Source: Christensenella sp. UBA4675 (lineage in GTDB: Bacteria; Bacillota; Clostridia; Christensenellales; Borkfalkiaceae). Taken from it: 62,739 nucleotides of DNA. Location: contig DHLF01000004.1 in assembly GCA_002405165.1 (NCBI GenBank), positions 1 through 62,739 of the forward strand, written 5' to 3'. This document shows, one piece after another, positions 7,155 to 15,984 of the stretch. Each line of letters opens with the position of its first letter. The stretch's first letter is position 1. The position numbers and the translations under genes are program-made. The notes beneath the pieces are model-generated. The model ran no database searches. It saw only the letters and a program-made list of their open reading frames with translations, and was not told the DNA's origin.

Positions 7155-8008
7155 TTTATATACTTTAATTCAAATCCGTGATTTTTAAGAAATTTAACCG
7201 CTAAATCTACCCATTGTCTACAATCAAAAGTAAGTCCGTTTCCTTTATCGTCGTAATTTACTTCTTCGTTACCCAAACTCAAACCGTGCCAACCCTTTTC
7301 GAAAATATGCAATTCGTACGGTAGATTTAATTTTTGATATTCCAACGCAAACTTTAAGCTATCTTGCGCGTTTACGAGATTATCTTCTTTAGTTGCCCAA
7401 ATAAATGCGGGCGGACACTTATCCGAAACGTTAGATACTATATCCAAATATTTAATAAGTTTTTTGTCTTCACCGTTTGTAATAACTTTTCTTGTTGCAT
7501 GTTTCATATCTATTACGGAAAAATCTAATACGGCATAACTTAAAATAATTGCGTTAGGCTTAAATAATTCGCAATTTCTACGCAATAGTTTTATAACGTT
7601 TATATCGTCGTATCTTTCCGCAAGCAACCCAACCAAATGTCCGCCCGCAGAAAAACCTACTGCCGAAATATGCTCTGGGTTTATAGAATATTTTTCCGCG
7701 TTTTCCCTAATAAATCCCATTGCCATACAAATTTCCGTAAGTTGAACGGGATATCCCATAGTTTTTACGGTATACATTAAGGAAAAACAATTAAATCCTT
7801 TCGATAAGAATTCTATTGCGACGGGTTCGTCTTCACGCTGAGAAACGAATTCGTACCCACCGCCCGCAACGATTAACATTGCGCTTCTTACGTGCTTAAC
7901 GGGCATTTCGGGAAGCGGTGAATGACAATAAACCTTTAAATATCCGCTTGCCCCGTCAGGACGCGGAATTTTAAAATATTCGTACAAATCAATAGTTTCC
8001 GTAATCAT
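7151..8008 (-). CDS. Alpha/beta-hydrolase (esterase-like)
   Basis: I place the start at ATG 8006-8008 (285 residues) because AAAGGTGAT precedes it; an upstream in-frame ATG lacks a ribosome site. The protein has an oxyanion-hole GGGYEF, the nucleophile elbow GFSAGGH, an acid residue in ATKEDNLV and the catalytic histidine in GWHGLSLG, the full triad order of the hormone-sensitive-lipase/BD-FAE type esterases. No signal peptide is present, so it acts in the cytoplasm. The substrate is unknown; its coupling to a lipid kinase hints at acyl-ester turnover. Plausible alternatives are acetyl-xylan or carbohydrate esterase. Confidence 0.82.
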   Translation of the reverse strand: MITETIDLYEYFKIPRPDGASGYLKVYCHSPLPEMPVKHVRSAMLIVAGGGYEFVSQREDEPVAIEFLSKGFNCFSLMYTVKTMGYPVQLTEICMAMGFIRENAEKYSINPEHISAVGFSAGGHLVGLLAERYDDINVIKLLRRNCELFKPNAIILSYAVLDFSVIDMKHATRKVITNGEDKKLIKYLDIVSNVSDKCPPAFIWATKEDNLVNAQDSLKFALEYQKLNLPYELHIFEKGWHGLSLGNEEVNYDDKGNGLTFDCRQWVDLAVKFLKNHGFELKYIK

Positions 8009-8134
8009 AATATCACCTTTTCTAAAAAGAGATTTTAACATAATTCTACTTTATTTGCAATAAAATTTATAAAATCGTTTATTTTTGAATTATTTTTTGT
8101 TACAATATATATAAGTTTTATAAAGGAAATTTTT

Positions 8135-8806
8135 ATGAGATATTCAATCGGAACAAATTTAATACATAGCGAATTTAACGGAAAGTCTTACTGTGCGCTT
8201 TGCCAAATAAAAAGCATTATAGACGAACGAGTTACAGAACAGTTTTTAGAAGAAGCCGTTATGGAAGACCACGTTAGAGCAAGAGTGAATAAACTCGGTT
8301 TTTGCGAAAAACACTTTGATAAATTATACGAAGGTCGTTCCAAGCTGGGACTAGCACTACAATGTCATACAAGACTTAAAACTTACACTGACAGTATTCA
8401 ACCGACCACAAACGAGAAAAAAGCGAAAAAACAGGCGGAAAATATACGCAAACTATCGTCAACTTGCATAATTTGCGAAACGGTAAACGAACATATGGAA
8501 CGTTATGCACAAACTATTGCTAAAATGTTTTTAGCCGAAGAAGATTTTAGAAACGTTTTTGCCAATGAAAAATCTATCTGTTTAAATCACTTTGCAAACC
8601 TTTTGGAAAACTGCTCCTACGCAGGAAAATATTCGGACCAATTTTTAAAAACTCTTTACGATATAGAAATAAAAAGCAACTCTATTTTATCAGATGAAAT
8701 TCGCGCTTTTTGCGATAGATTCGATTATAGAAATGCTCAAAAGCCTTTAGGCGAAGAAAAAAACGCTTTACCCAAAACGAGAATTAAAATGTACGGAAAA
8801 AAATAA
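8135..8806 (+). CDS. DUF6062-family protein with two Cys2/Cys-His pairs
   Basis: 223 residues. Two halves repeat the same pattern: CALC (residue 20) followed by FCEKHF (about 57), then CIIC (about 111) followed by CLNHF (about 150). C-x2-C and C-x2-H pairs in tandem suggest zinc binding. The stretch VMEDHVRARVNKLGFCEKHF matches my memory of DUF6062, an uncharacterised Clostridia family. The gene is monocistronic: promoter-like TTGAAT-17-TATATA and AAAGGAAA upstream, strong terminator downstream. Confidence 0.7.
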   Translation: MRYSIGTNLIHSEFNGKSYCALCQIKSIIDERVTEQFLEEAVMEDHVRARVNKLGFCEKHFDKLYEGRSKLGLALQCHTRLKTYTDSIQPTTNEKKAKKQAENIRKLSSTCIICETVNEHMERYAQTIAKMFLAEEDFRNVFANEKSICLNHFANLLENCSYAGKYSDQFLKTLYDIEIKSNSILSDEIRAFCDRFDYRNAQKPLGEEKNALPKTRIKMYGKK

Positions 8807-8852
8807 TTATATTTTAAAAAATATTGACAACTATAAAACTTCCATATAGCAT

Positions 8853-8884
8853 AGTAGCTCGGCTTTCCGCCGAGCTACTTTTTA
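8853..8884 (+). terminator. Strong terminator after the DUF6062 gene
   Basis: An 11-bp perfect stem AGTAGCTCGGC/GCCGAGCTACT with loop TTTCC, followed by TTTTTAT. Confidence 0.85.
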
Positions 8885-8980
8885 TATAAACGTATTTATA
8901 AATATACGCATTTTACTTATAAAAAGTTAAAAAAAGCGTCTATATGTCGATTTTCTTTAAAAATACCTATAAAACGATAA

Positions 8981-9916
8981 CTACATAATTAAAGCGCACG
9001 CGCCAAGTAATCCTGCTTTATTTTTTAAACTTGCAACGCTTAATTCTACCTTAGGTCCTTTATCGCCAGCAAAAATCATTTTATTTAATCTTTCCCTTAA
9101 TGGAATAACTAAATTATCGCCTTCGTTGCTTATTCCACCGCCTAAAAGTATTATTTGCGGTCTAAACACGTTAGCTACGTTTACTAAGCCTACGGCAACA
9201 TAGTCTAAATATTCTTCCACTATTTGCTTTGCGGTTTCGTCTATTGAAGCATATTTAAAAGCAGTTGCGCCGTCTATTTTGTCAAGTCCTACGTTCCATA
9301 AAACGCTGTTTTTATTTTGTTCCATTTTTTCTTTCGTTAGTTTAATTAAAGCGCTTGCGGAAGCATAAGCTTCGTAACAACCTTTAAGTCCGCAAGTGCA
9401 TTGATTTCCGTTTACGTTAATTATCATATGCCCTATTTCCGCGCCTGCCGAACGATTACCCGCAAAAATTTTGCCGTTTATAATTATTCCTCCGCCAACG
9501 CCCGTGCCTAAGGTAATTAAAACGCTGTCTTTATAATTTTTACCTGCGCCGAATTTTGCTTCCCCGAGAGCCGCAACGTTTGCGTCGTTGGCGATAACTA
9601 CGGGAATTTTTAATTCTTGCATAACTGCGTTTTTAAGGTTAAAATTTTCAAAACCTAAATTCCCCGCAAAAATAACTTCCCCACTGGACGAGTCTATCAT
9701 TCCAGGGACACCTATACCCATTCCGTAACAATCGGTGAGTTTAATTTTTAATTTAACGCATAAAAATCTAGCGAGAGTACAAATATTTTCTACAATCTTA
9801 CAGTTTCCCGCCTGTACTTGCGTGGGAATACTTTCTTGCACTAAAATTTCGCCTTTTTCGTTACAAATTCCGCCTTTTATAAAAGTTCCGCCTAAATCTA
9901 TCCCTAAATAAAACAT
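8981..9916 (-). CDS. ROK-family glucokinase / sugar kinase
   Basis: 311 residues. The phosphate-binding GIDLGGTFIKGG lies at residues 5-16, followed by GIGVPGMID and GTGVGGGIIING. GHMIINVNGNQCTCGLKGCYE carries the ROK zinc motif C-x-C-G-x2-G-C-x-E. Length and motifs fit bacterial glucokinase (glucose + ATP to glucose-6-phosphate), though ROK kinases for other hexoses look alike. AAAGGAAAA precedes the ATG. It is monocistronic, with its own promoter. Confidence 0.88.
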   Translation of the reverse strand: MFYLGIDLGGTFIKGGICNEKGEILVQESIPTQVQAGNCKIVENICTLARFLCVKLKIKLTDCYGMGIGVPGMIDSSSGEVIFAGNLGFENFNLKNAVMQELKIPVVIANDANVAALGEAKFGAGKNYKDSVLITLGTGVGGGIIINGKIFAGNRSAGAEIGHMIINVNGNQCTCGLKGCYEAYASASALIKLTKEKMEQNKNSVLWNVGLDKIDGATAFKYASIDETAKQIVEEYLDYVAVGLVNVANVFRPQIILLGGGISNEGDNLVIPLRERLNKMIFAGDKGPKVELSVASLKNKAGLLGACALIM

Positions 9917-9944
9917 CGTACTTTTCCTTTTTTTATTTTAATAT

Positions 9945-9973
9945 ATTATATAGTAAAGTTTAATTAAACGCAA
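9945..9973 (-). promoter_or_regulatory. Promoter of the ROK kinase gene
   Basis: On the minus strand TTGCGT (9973-9968), 17 bases, TATAAT (9950-9945). Confidence 0.7.
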
Positions 9974-10020
9974 TAAATTTTAAAATATTCAAAATATTAT
10001 CTTATTTTTTCAAAAAACTA

Positions 10021-10049
10021 TTTACAAAAGTAAAAATTTTTGATATCAT
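10021..10049 (+). promoter_or_regulatory. Promoter of membrane protein gene A
   Basis: TTTACA (10021-10026), 17 bases, TATCAT (10044-10049), preceded by TGA. It is closely similar to the promoter of the paralogous gene at 10951-10979. Confidence 0.55.
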
Positions 10050-10093
10050 TTAAGTACTATTGATAAAATAGCTTTTTAGGAGGCAGTCATACA

Positions 10094-10762
10094 ATGACAA
10101 AAAAATCCACAGCAAGAACCATTATAATAATAGTTTTATGCGCTCTAATTTTAGTGCCTTTAATTTTCGGATTGCTTCGTTTAGCAACCGGCGGAGAAGG
10201 CGCGCTATCGGAGTTTTTTGCAAAAGCTAAGTTAGACTTTTGGAGGGTTGAATACAAAGACAGCTTAGATTCTTTCACCGTTAGGGGAAATAAATTACAA
10301 AGAGAAGAACAACTTAGAGATATTGCTAACGTTAGTAGCAGATTAGATACTTCTTACGGTTTGTTTTCCACTATGGGTATAGCAAAAGCTTCTTGTGACC
10401 TTTTATATGCAAAAGGCGGTGTATTTGAACTTGGAACTTTGATAAGAATAATGGTTGTTTTAACGACTATTTTAGCCGTAGGTTTAATCGTTATTGAAAT
10501 TTTCCGTTTCTGCGGTAAACACTTTAACGTTTTAGAAAATGCTTTAAGTCACGCCGTATTATATTTAAGTATAATTACCACGGTAATGAGCTTACTCTTC
10601 TTTATAGGAACTACCTGTAAAATGTTACCGTCCGACTATATGGGGCACAGTATGAAATTTACTGCAGAAATAGGTTGGTATTTAACTACTCTACTTCCCT
10701 TAGCGTTATCGTTGTTTATTATTTGCACTAAACCACACGAAGTCGTAACGGAAGAAGAATAA
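10094..10762 (+). CDS. Four-helix membrane protein A, unknown function
   Basis: 222 residues with four predicted membrane helices: about residues 8-28, 117-135 (ending FEIFRF-like IVIEIFRF), 152-171 (ending LLFFIGTTCK) and 190-208. A soluble, mostly charged loop of about 85 residues separates helix 1 from helix 2. It shares topology and short motifs with the downstream gene (EI-x2-F after helix 2, F-x2-G-x-T-x-K after helix 3). I recognise no family. AGGAGG precedes the ATG by 11 bases. The gene is flanked by its own promoter and terminator. Confidence 0.8.
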   Translation: MTKKSTARTIIIIVLCALILVPLIFGLLRLATGGEGALSEFFAKAKLDFWRVEYKDSLDSFTVRGNKLQREEQLRDIANVSSRLDTSYGLFSTMGIAKASCDLLYAKGGVFELGTLIRIMVVLTTILAVGLIVIEIFRFCGKHFNVLENALSHAVLYLSIITTVMSLLFFIGTTCKMLPSDYMGHSMKFTAEIGWYLTTLLPLALSLFIICTKPHEVVTEEE

Positions 10763-10776
10763 AACAATAATATTTT

Positions 10777-10805
10777 AGCGACGCTTTTATGCGTCGCTTT
10801 TTTAG
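10777..10805 (+). terminator. Terminator after membrane protein A
   Basis: AGCGACGC/GCGTCGCT stem (8 bp), loop TTTTAT, followed by a run of T. Confidence 0.85.
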
Positions 10806-10950
10806 GTAAAAAATGTGAGAATTTTATTACGATATGAAATATTGTAAAATTTTAAAAAATCGTAATCTTTATAAAATTTTTTACATAAAATAATTTGGTT
10901 TGCATATAAAAATTTAAGCTTTTAGTAAAAAAAATCTTGCTAAAAACGTA

Positions 10951-10979
10951 TTTACAATTTTTTTAGTATATGATATAAT
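10951..10979 (+). promoter_or_regulatory. Promoter of membrane protein gene B
   Basis: TTTACA (10951-10956), 17 bases, TATAAT (10974-10979) with TGA before the -10. A short inverted repeat TATGCTT/AAGCATA (10991-11009) lies in the leader. Confidence 0.75.
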
Positions 10980-11034
10980 AAATTAGTAAATATGCTTAAT
11001 TAAAGCATAAAAAATTTTTGGAGGTTGTTATATT

Positions 11035-11562
11035 ATGGCAAAAAAACAGACGAATTTAGTTAAATCTATAATTCTTATCGTACTCGGCGTAGTTTCTATA
11101 CTCGCTTTCTTCGTTACCCCCTTCTTTAAGGCTACCGGCGAAGCAATGGGTCAAACGAATACCGCTAACTTCAACATGTTCGGTGTAAACAAAGAAGACG
11201 ATTACACCACTAAAATGAAAACTGTTTTAGATTCGCTTGACAAATCTAACGCTTACACCGCTTTCAATTTAGTTAAAATTTTCTCGATAGTAGCTATTGT
11301 ATTATTACTTGCTATTGCTGTTTTCGAAATTTTAAAATTCGCTAAAATCGACCTTGGTAAAATCGAAGTATTTTTAGGTTACGCTTTACTTTTAGTTACG
11401 CTTTTAGTTTTAGTATTCGCTATCGCTTTCTTCTGCGGAAGCACTTACAAACAAAGCACGATGGGCGTAGACGTTAAAATGTTCTTCTCTACGGGAATCA
11501 GCTTCTACTTCGTATTAGTACCCGGTTTTGCTTCCGGCGCTATTGTAAGCCTTGCAAAATAA
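11035..11562 (+). CDS. Four-helix membrane protein B, paralogue of A
   Basis: 175 residues with four predicted membrane helices: about 10-28, 82-102 (AIAVFEILKF), 112-133 (LVFAIAFFCGSTYK) and 150-172. It has the same order as protein A: a polar loop after helix 1, then a hairpin of two helices joined by K-x-x-V-x-E, then a final helix. Protein A is longer mainly in the first loop and C-terminal tail. Codon use is more biased here (many TTC, GTA, GCT), suggesting high expression. GGAGG lies ten bases before the ATG. Function unknown. Confidence 0.82.
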   Translation: MAKKQTNLVKSIILIVLGVVSILAFFVTPFFKATGEAMGQTNTANFNMFGVNKEDDYTTKMKTVLDSLDKSNAYTAFNLVKIFSIVAIVLLLAIAVFEILKFAKIDLGKIEVFLGYALLLVTLLVLVFAIAFFCGSTYKQSTMGVDVKMFFSTGISFYFVLVPGFASGAIVSLAK

Positions 11563-11584
11563 TTAAAAATTAACTTAAATAAAA

Positions 11585-11612
11585 GCACTCGGAATTTTCC
11601 GAGTGTTTTTTA
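11585..11612 (+). terminator. Terminator after membrane protein B
   Basis: CACTCGG/CCGAGTG stem with loop AATTTT followed by TTTTTTAT. The remainder of 11613-11884 holds one more hairpin and no gene. Confidence 0.85.
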
Positions 11613-11775
11613 TGTACTATAAAATTTTAATAACGTTTTTAGCGTAAACGCGTTTATAATTTCTTACTAAAAATAAGTTTATTACTTATAATATAATTTC
11701 CTTTAATTAAAAAACGATAGCCATTTGTTAAAAAATAAATTATAAGAACATACTATAGTTAAATCTAACGTAAGT

Positions 11776-11806
11776 AATAGCCCGTCGGTTTTGCCGACGG
11801 GCTATT
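11776..11806. terminator. 13-bp hairpin downstream of the lipoprotein gene
   Basis: AATAGCCCGTCGG/CCGACGGGCTATT with loop TTTTG. It lies about 80 bases after the stop of the minus-strand lipoprotein gene. Neither side has a strong T run, so it may terminate weakly or protect the 3' end of the message. Confidence 0.5.
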
Positions 11807-11884
11807 ATTAAAATAGTAAAAATTTAGAGTTATTTAGTAAGCTAATTACGTTAAAATTAAACTTTAAATTTACCACTCTTTAAA

Positions 11885-14722
11885 TTACGCTTTTACCGTA
11901 AAGTCTTTAAATTCGGTAGAAGCTTGCGCGCTTCTTACGCCAAAACCAGTTCCTTTAATAACGGAAGAATCGTCTAAATCTATTTTTAATTCTCCGTCAA
12001 CGTAGCATTTAATGTTTTTCCCGTCCATTTCTACTTTAAGTTCGTATTCTCTATTTACGTCAAAATCGCTTCTCATATCGAAGTTTGCGGGACAAGACCA
12101 AACGCCGTTAGTTATTTTACCGAGTAACAGCCAACCTTGGGCGTTAATTAACAACACGTAATAGCTTGTGCCTGCTTGTTCCCAGTAATTATCTGCACAA
12201 GCGGAAATTCTGAATACTATTCCGCAATCGTTAGCAACCTTAGGGGTTATTTTACAAGTAATAGTTCCGTTATACGCTATACCTTTTACTACGCATAAAG
12301 CTTTTTCGGAAGTTGACTTAACGGTAGTACCGTTTACCGTAACACTACCCGATTTTACTTCCGTTCCGTCCGAAACGGAATAAATTTTATCTTTTCTATC
12401 CGTGCTATCGCTCAATTTAAAATTACTGAAATAACTTGTTTTAGAAGAACGTATGCCAACCATAGTGCCTTGTAACATATTGTCGTCTATAATGTTTATG
12501 CATTCGAAATCGTTTACAAAACACTTAATATTATTGCCTTTTACTATAACTTTTAAATTGTAAACTGCGTTCATATTTATATAACATTTATAAACGGTAG
12601 AAAGTTTTCTTAAATCGAATTCCGCAGGGCAAGTCCATTTTCCGTTGGTTATCTTTCCTAAAAGAACTATTCCCTCTTTATTTATAAGCAATGTATAATA
12701 AGAAGAATTAGTTTCCCAAAAATTCGATACGGTTGAAGACGCTTTAAAAATAATACCGCTATCGCAATTTCTACCGGGTATAATATCGCAAGAAAACGTT
12801 CCGTTTGTCAATGAATAGTTTTTAAAAGTACATAGCGATTTAGTATCCGACGTAACAAACCAATCTTCTTTCTTTTTAAAATCTCCGTTTCGGATAGAAA
12901 TATTATCGGTAGAAGTAACGTTTGTTAAAATATCTTTTTTACTAAACGTATCTAACACGGGAATTTTGGATTTATTTATTCTAATAGAACCCGTAGGATA
13001 GTTTGAACCCGTACAACACCAAAGCTCGTTATCGGCAATCATCATTCCGTTCCAACTTGTACAGCTTCCCGGGGGAGCGTTAAACGGATTTACCGCGTCG
13101 TAAAAGTTTTCGTTTCCGACAATTTCGTCAACGGGAGTTCCGTCGGATATCATAACTTTCATAACCGATACCGCATCGGGGTGCTTATCGCCTATAAGCC
13201 CTGCCATACTGCAATCTTCTTCGGTTTGGAAAGAAATTATAAGTCTATCGTCTTCTGTCGCCACAACGTAAGGTGCGCTTGCTTTTGTAGTGTCGTAACG
13301 TGGAACGTATACTTCTTTTGGCGTAGACCACGTTTGACCGTAATCTTTACTTAAAGACATTAATATTATAAAGGGATGACTTCCCCAATCTTGTCTTCTA
13401 CGATACGTTCCTTCTATAACGCTAACGTACCAGCCTTCGTGTTCGGGTAAGTTTAATTTTGCAAATACGGGCATTCCGTCCCTTGAATAATCCGCTATTC
13501 CGTCCACGCACGATTTAACAATCGTTCCGTCGTGAATAATTCTTCTATTCGTCCAAGTCATTGTAGACAAATTTAATGTTTTTTGGAAAATATATTGAGT
13601 TTCGTAATTCAACCTATAAGTTTCCGCTTGATTAGCACCTTTCCTTTGAGCTTCTAACAAGGGCGTTATATCGTCGGCGTACCAACAAACTATTTCTCCG
13701 TTTATTTCTCCCATAAAAGGTTCGAATACACCTGCGTTAGGATAAGCTTTAATTGCATTGTTAACGTCGGAATGTTTTTTATTTGTAACGTCTACGTGAG
13801 CTTTCGGTTCGGCTTTATAATTATACGCTCCGCTAACCAAACCTAAATATTGCCAAGTAACGCCGTTATCGCGACTTATAGACGTATGAATTTCTCTTTT
13901 ATACAAACGTCCTTCCGTATCCGCGGAAGTAAAATTCGCTTGCACCCTGTAAGAACATAAAATTTCACCGCTACTCATTTGATAAAAACTTACGTTTGCG
14001 CAGTTATAATCGTTAAAATCGGCAGGGCTTATCTGAACGGCGTCCGACCATGTTGCCCCGTTGTCCGTGCTTTTTGCCACAACTATTTTCCCCGTGTCCC
14101 AACCGCAAAGAATAGTTCCGTCTTTTATAGTGTAAAGCCTAGGATATCCGCCACCGTCCGTAACTTGCGTTCCTGCGCCGTCAAAATACAAATTGTTTAT
14201 GGTTTGATTGCAAGTTTGACACAATCCGCCGTAAGTCGTGTGATGAAGTTTACTATTTTCGGCTTCTACACGATAATTTCCGTACTCGTCGGATTTGTAT
14301 TCGGTTATTTTATTGCTAGTACAAGTAGCGTCCGTAACTGTTACCGAATAGCTATCCGAACTCAATTTCGGCAGAGTTTTAGTATAGGTTTCCGAGCATT
14401 TGTCGCACTTATAATTTATATAACCGTCGGCTTGCTCGGTAGGATTTTGTGAACTTACCACGTTAAAATTATGTTGGCAAGTTTGCGAACTAGAACTACT
14501 ATCGGACGAACTAGAACTACTCTCGTCGGACACGCTTGAACTAATAGAACTGCTTGCAGTATCCGAACTAGCGGACGACGAGCCTTTGCTAGGAGAACTG
14601 CTATCCGTTATACTCGACGAGATTACGCTAGAACTTGCGCTTCCACCATTATCCTTACAGGCAACGCTAAACAGCGTAACCGTAGACAAGAGAAAAGCTA
14701 AAAAAATTTTAAAATTTTTCAT
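11885..14722 (-). CDS. Large surface lipoprotein with sialidase-fold propeller and duplicated C-terminal domain
   Basis: 945 residues. A lipoprotein signal peptide ends at Cys22 (FSVAC), followed by a serine-rich linker (about 25-85). Next is a C-x-H ... C-x2-C module of the repeat type common on Firmicute surface proteins (about 86-125). The central region (about 190-600) is a sialidase-like beta-propeller with three Asp-boxes: STDNGATW (near 217), SRDNGVTW (near 282) and SKDYGQTW (near 455). Two tandem concanavalin-like repeats follow (about 620-785 and 785-945), sharing YY-LLIN-G-LLGKITNG-W-CPA-FD. It is probably anchored outside and acts on or binds glycans; sialidase activity itself is not shown, since the catalytic Arg triad was not traced. 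No partner gene adjoins. Confidence 0.82.
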   Translation of the reverse strand: MKNFKIFLAFLLSTVTLFSVACKDNGGSASSSVISSSITDSSSPSKGSSSASSDTASSSISSSVSDESSSSSSDSSSSSQTCQHNFNVVSSQNPTEQADGYINYKCDKCSETYTKTLPKLSSDSYSVTVTDATCTSNKITEYKSDEYGNYRVEAENSKLHHTTYGGLCQTCNQTINNLYFDGAGTQVTDGGGYPRLYTIKDGTILCGWDTGKIVVAKSTDNGATWSDAVQISPADFNDYNCANVSFYQMSSGEILCSYRVQANFTSADTEGRLYKREIHTSISRDNGVTWQYLGLVSGAYNYKAEPKAHVDVTNKKHSDVNNAIKAYPNAGVFEPFMGEINGEIVCWYADDITPLLEAQRKGANQAETYRLNYETQYIFQKTLNLSTMTWTNRRIIHDGTIVKSCVDGIADYSRDGMPVFAKLNLPEHEGWYVSVIEGTYRRRQDWGSHPFIILMSLSKDYGQTWSTPKEVYVPRYDTTKASAPYVVATEDDRLIISFQTEEDCSMAGLIGDKHPDAVSVMKVMISDGTPVDEIVGNENFYDAVNPFNAPPGSCTSWNGMMIADNELWCCTGSNYPTGSIRINKSKIPVLDTFSKKDILTNVTSTDNISIRNGDFKKKEDWFVTSDTKSLCTFKNYSLTNGTFSCDIIPGRNCDSGIIFKASSTVSNFWETNSSYYTLLINKEGIVLLGKITNGKWTCPAEFDLRKLSTVYKCYINMNAVYNLKVIVKGNNIKCFVNDFECINIIDDNMLQGTMVGIRSSKTSYFSNFKLSDSTDRKDKIYSVSDGTEVKSGSVTVNGTTVKSTSEKALCVVKGIAYNGTITCKITPKVANDCGIVFRISACADNYWEQAGTSYYVLLINAQGWLLLGKITNGVWSCPANFDMRSDFDVNREYELKVEMDGKNIKCYVDGELKIDLDDSSVIKGTGFGVRSAQASTEFKDFTVKA

Positions 14723-14859
14723 AATTCCCCCAAAAAATTACATTTTAAGGTAAAATTACACCTTATATATAATTATAATAAATAAATTTAGCGTTTTCAA
14801 TACTAATTTTAAAAATTATATATAGTAAATTTTTGTAAATATTAAAAAATTATTTATAT

Positions 14860-14887
14860 TTGATTGATTTTTAAAGTATGATATAAT
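14860..14887 (+). promoter_or_regulatory. Promoter of the DUF368 gene
   Basis: TTGATT (14860-14865), 16 bases, TATAAT (14882-14887). Confidence 0.65.
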
Positions 14888-14933
14888 ACACTATAAAAGT
14901 AATCATTTAAAAAATACGAATTTGGGAGAAAAT

Positions 14934-15935
14934 ATGGACGAACAAAAAAACGTTTTACAGCAAAAAGACGACTTTTTAGCTTATAAAGACAAAAAACAGG
15001 TTTTTTTAGGCGGAGTTTTAGGTTTTTTTATAGGTCTTGCAATAATAGTTCCCGGTGTTAGCGGAGCGGCAATTGCCATTATTTTAGGTCTTTACGAAAA
15101 ACTTTTATATTCTATGGGCAATTTGTTTAAAAGCTTTAAAAAGTGTATAAAATTTTTAATCCCCGTAATTATCGGCGGAATTATAGGTTTTGTAGGCGGA
15201 TTTTTTACCGTTCAAAAATTATTGAATTTATTTCCTTTTGCCGTAATTGCGTTATTCGGCGGATTTATGTTCGGTTCTTACCCCGCCATTACGGATAAAA
15301 TTAAAAACCAAAAAAGAACCGCTTTAAGTACCTTTTTGTTTGCATTAGGTGTAATTATCCCCGTTGTAATTTCTTTAATTTCCGTATTTTACGGCGCAAG
15401 TCAAAGAGGCCTTACCAATTTAAGAATATATCATTATATTATTTTCTTAGTCATCGGATACCTAATTGCTATAACGCAAATTATACCAGGACTTTCGGCA
15501 ACCGCACTACTTATGACGTTAGGATATTTTACGGCACTGCTTAACGCAGTCGGATTCGAACTAATTAAAAACGTACCTTTACTTATGGTTTACGTTTGCT
15601 TAGTTATAGGCTTCGTAATAGGTATGCTTACGTTTTCTAAAATTCTTTCCTTAGTTTTAGCTAAATTCGAAGTAAACACCTTTAATTTAATTGCGGGACT
15701 TTCCTTAGGGGCGGTAGTTACAATGTTTTTCAACCCCGACATTTACGAAGTTTATTCGTCTTGGCATAAAAACGGAATAAACGTTTGGGAACTTGTAATA
15801 GGTATTGTTTTATTCGTTATAGGAATGATTTTAGCTTATAAGTTAGTATTATTTGAAAGAAAACACGTTAAAATCGAAACCGAAGTAGTAAAAGATATTT
15901 TAGAAGATGACAAACAAGAAATAGAAATTGAATAA
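14934..15935 (+). CDS. DUF368 membrane protein (undecaprenyl-phosphate transporter family)
   Basis: Start taken at ATG 14934 (333 residues) because GGGAGA lies six bases upstream; the longer reading from TTG adds four residues. The protein is very hydrophobic with about eight to nine membrane helices. It contains the family's two re-entrant signatures, IVPGVSGAAIAIILGLYE (about residues 30-47) and the internal repeat IIPGLSATALLMTLGYF, and also FPFAVIALFGGFMFGSYP. DUF368 proteins (PopT) have been reported to recycle undecaprenyl phosphate across the membrane for wall synthesis. The C-terminus is acidic and cytoplasmic. Confidence 0.88.
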   Translation: MDEQKNVLQQKDDFLAYKDKKQVFLGGVLGFFIGLAIIVPGVSGAAIAIILGLYEKLLYSMGNLFKSFKKCIKFLIPVIIGGIIGFVGGFFTVQKLLNLFPFAVIALFGGFMFGSYPAITDKIKNQKRTALSTFLFALGVIIPVVISLISVFYGASQRGLTNLRIYHYIIFLVIGYLIAITQIIPGLSATALLMTLGYFTALLNAVGFELIKNVPLLMVYVCLVIGFVIGMLTFSKILSLVLAKFEVNTFNLIAGLSLGAVVTMFFNPDIYEVYSSWHKNGINVWELVIGIVLFVIGMILAYKLVLFERKHVKIETEVVKDILEDDKQEIEIE

Positions 15936-15942
15936 AAAATTT

Positions 15943-15975
15943 TGGCGAGACACTTTAAAGTATCTCGCCACTTTT
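15943..15975. terminator. Bidirectional terminator between convergent genes
   Basis: TGGCGAGA ... TCTCGCCA with inner ACTT/AAGT pairing and A/T runs on both sides; serves the DUF368 gene and the ABC operon. Confidence 0.75.
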
Positions 15976-15984
15976 ACGTATAGT

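Noticed and set aside
7151..8041. Upstream ATG of the hydrolase gene (8041)
   Set aside because: The downstream ATG at 8008 has AAAGGTGAT at proper spacing and the extra residues are not family-like.
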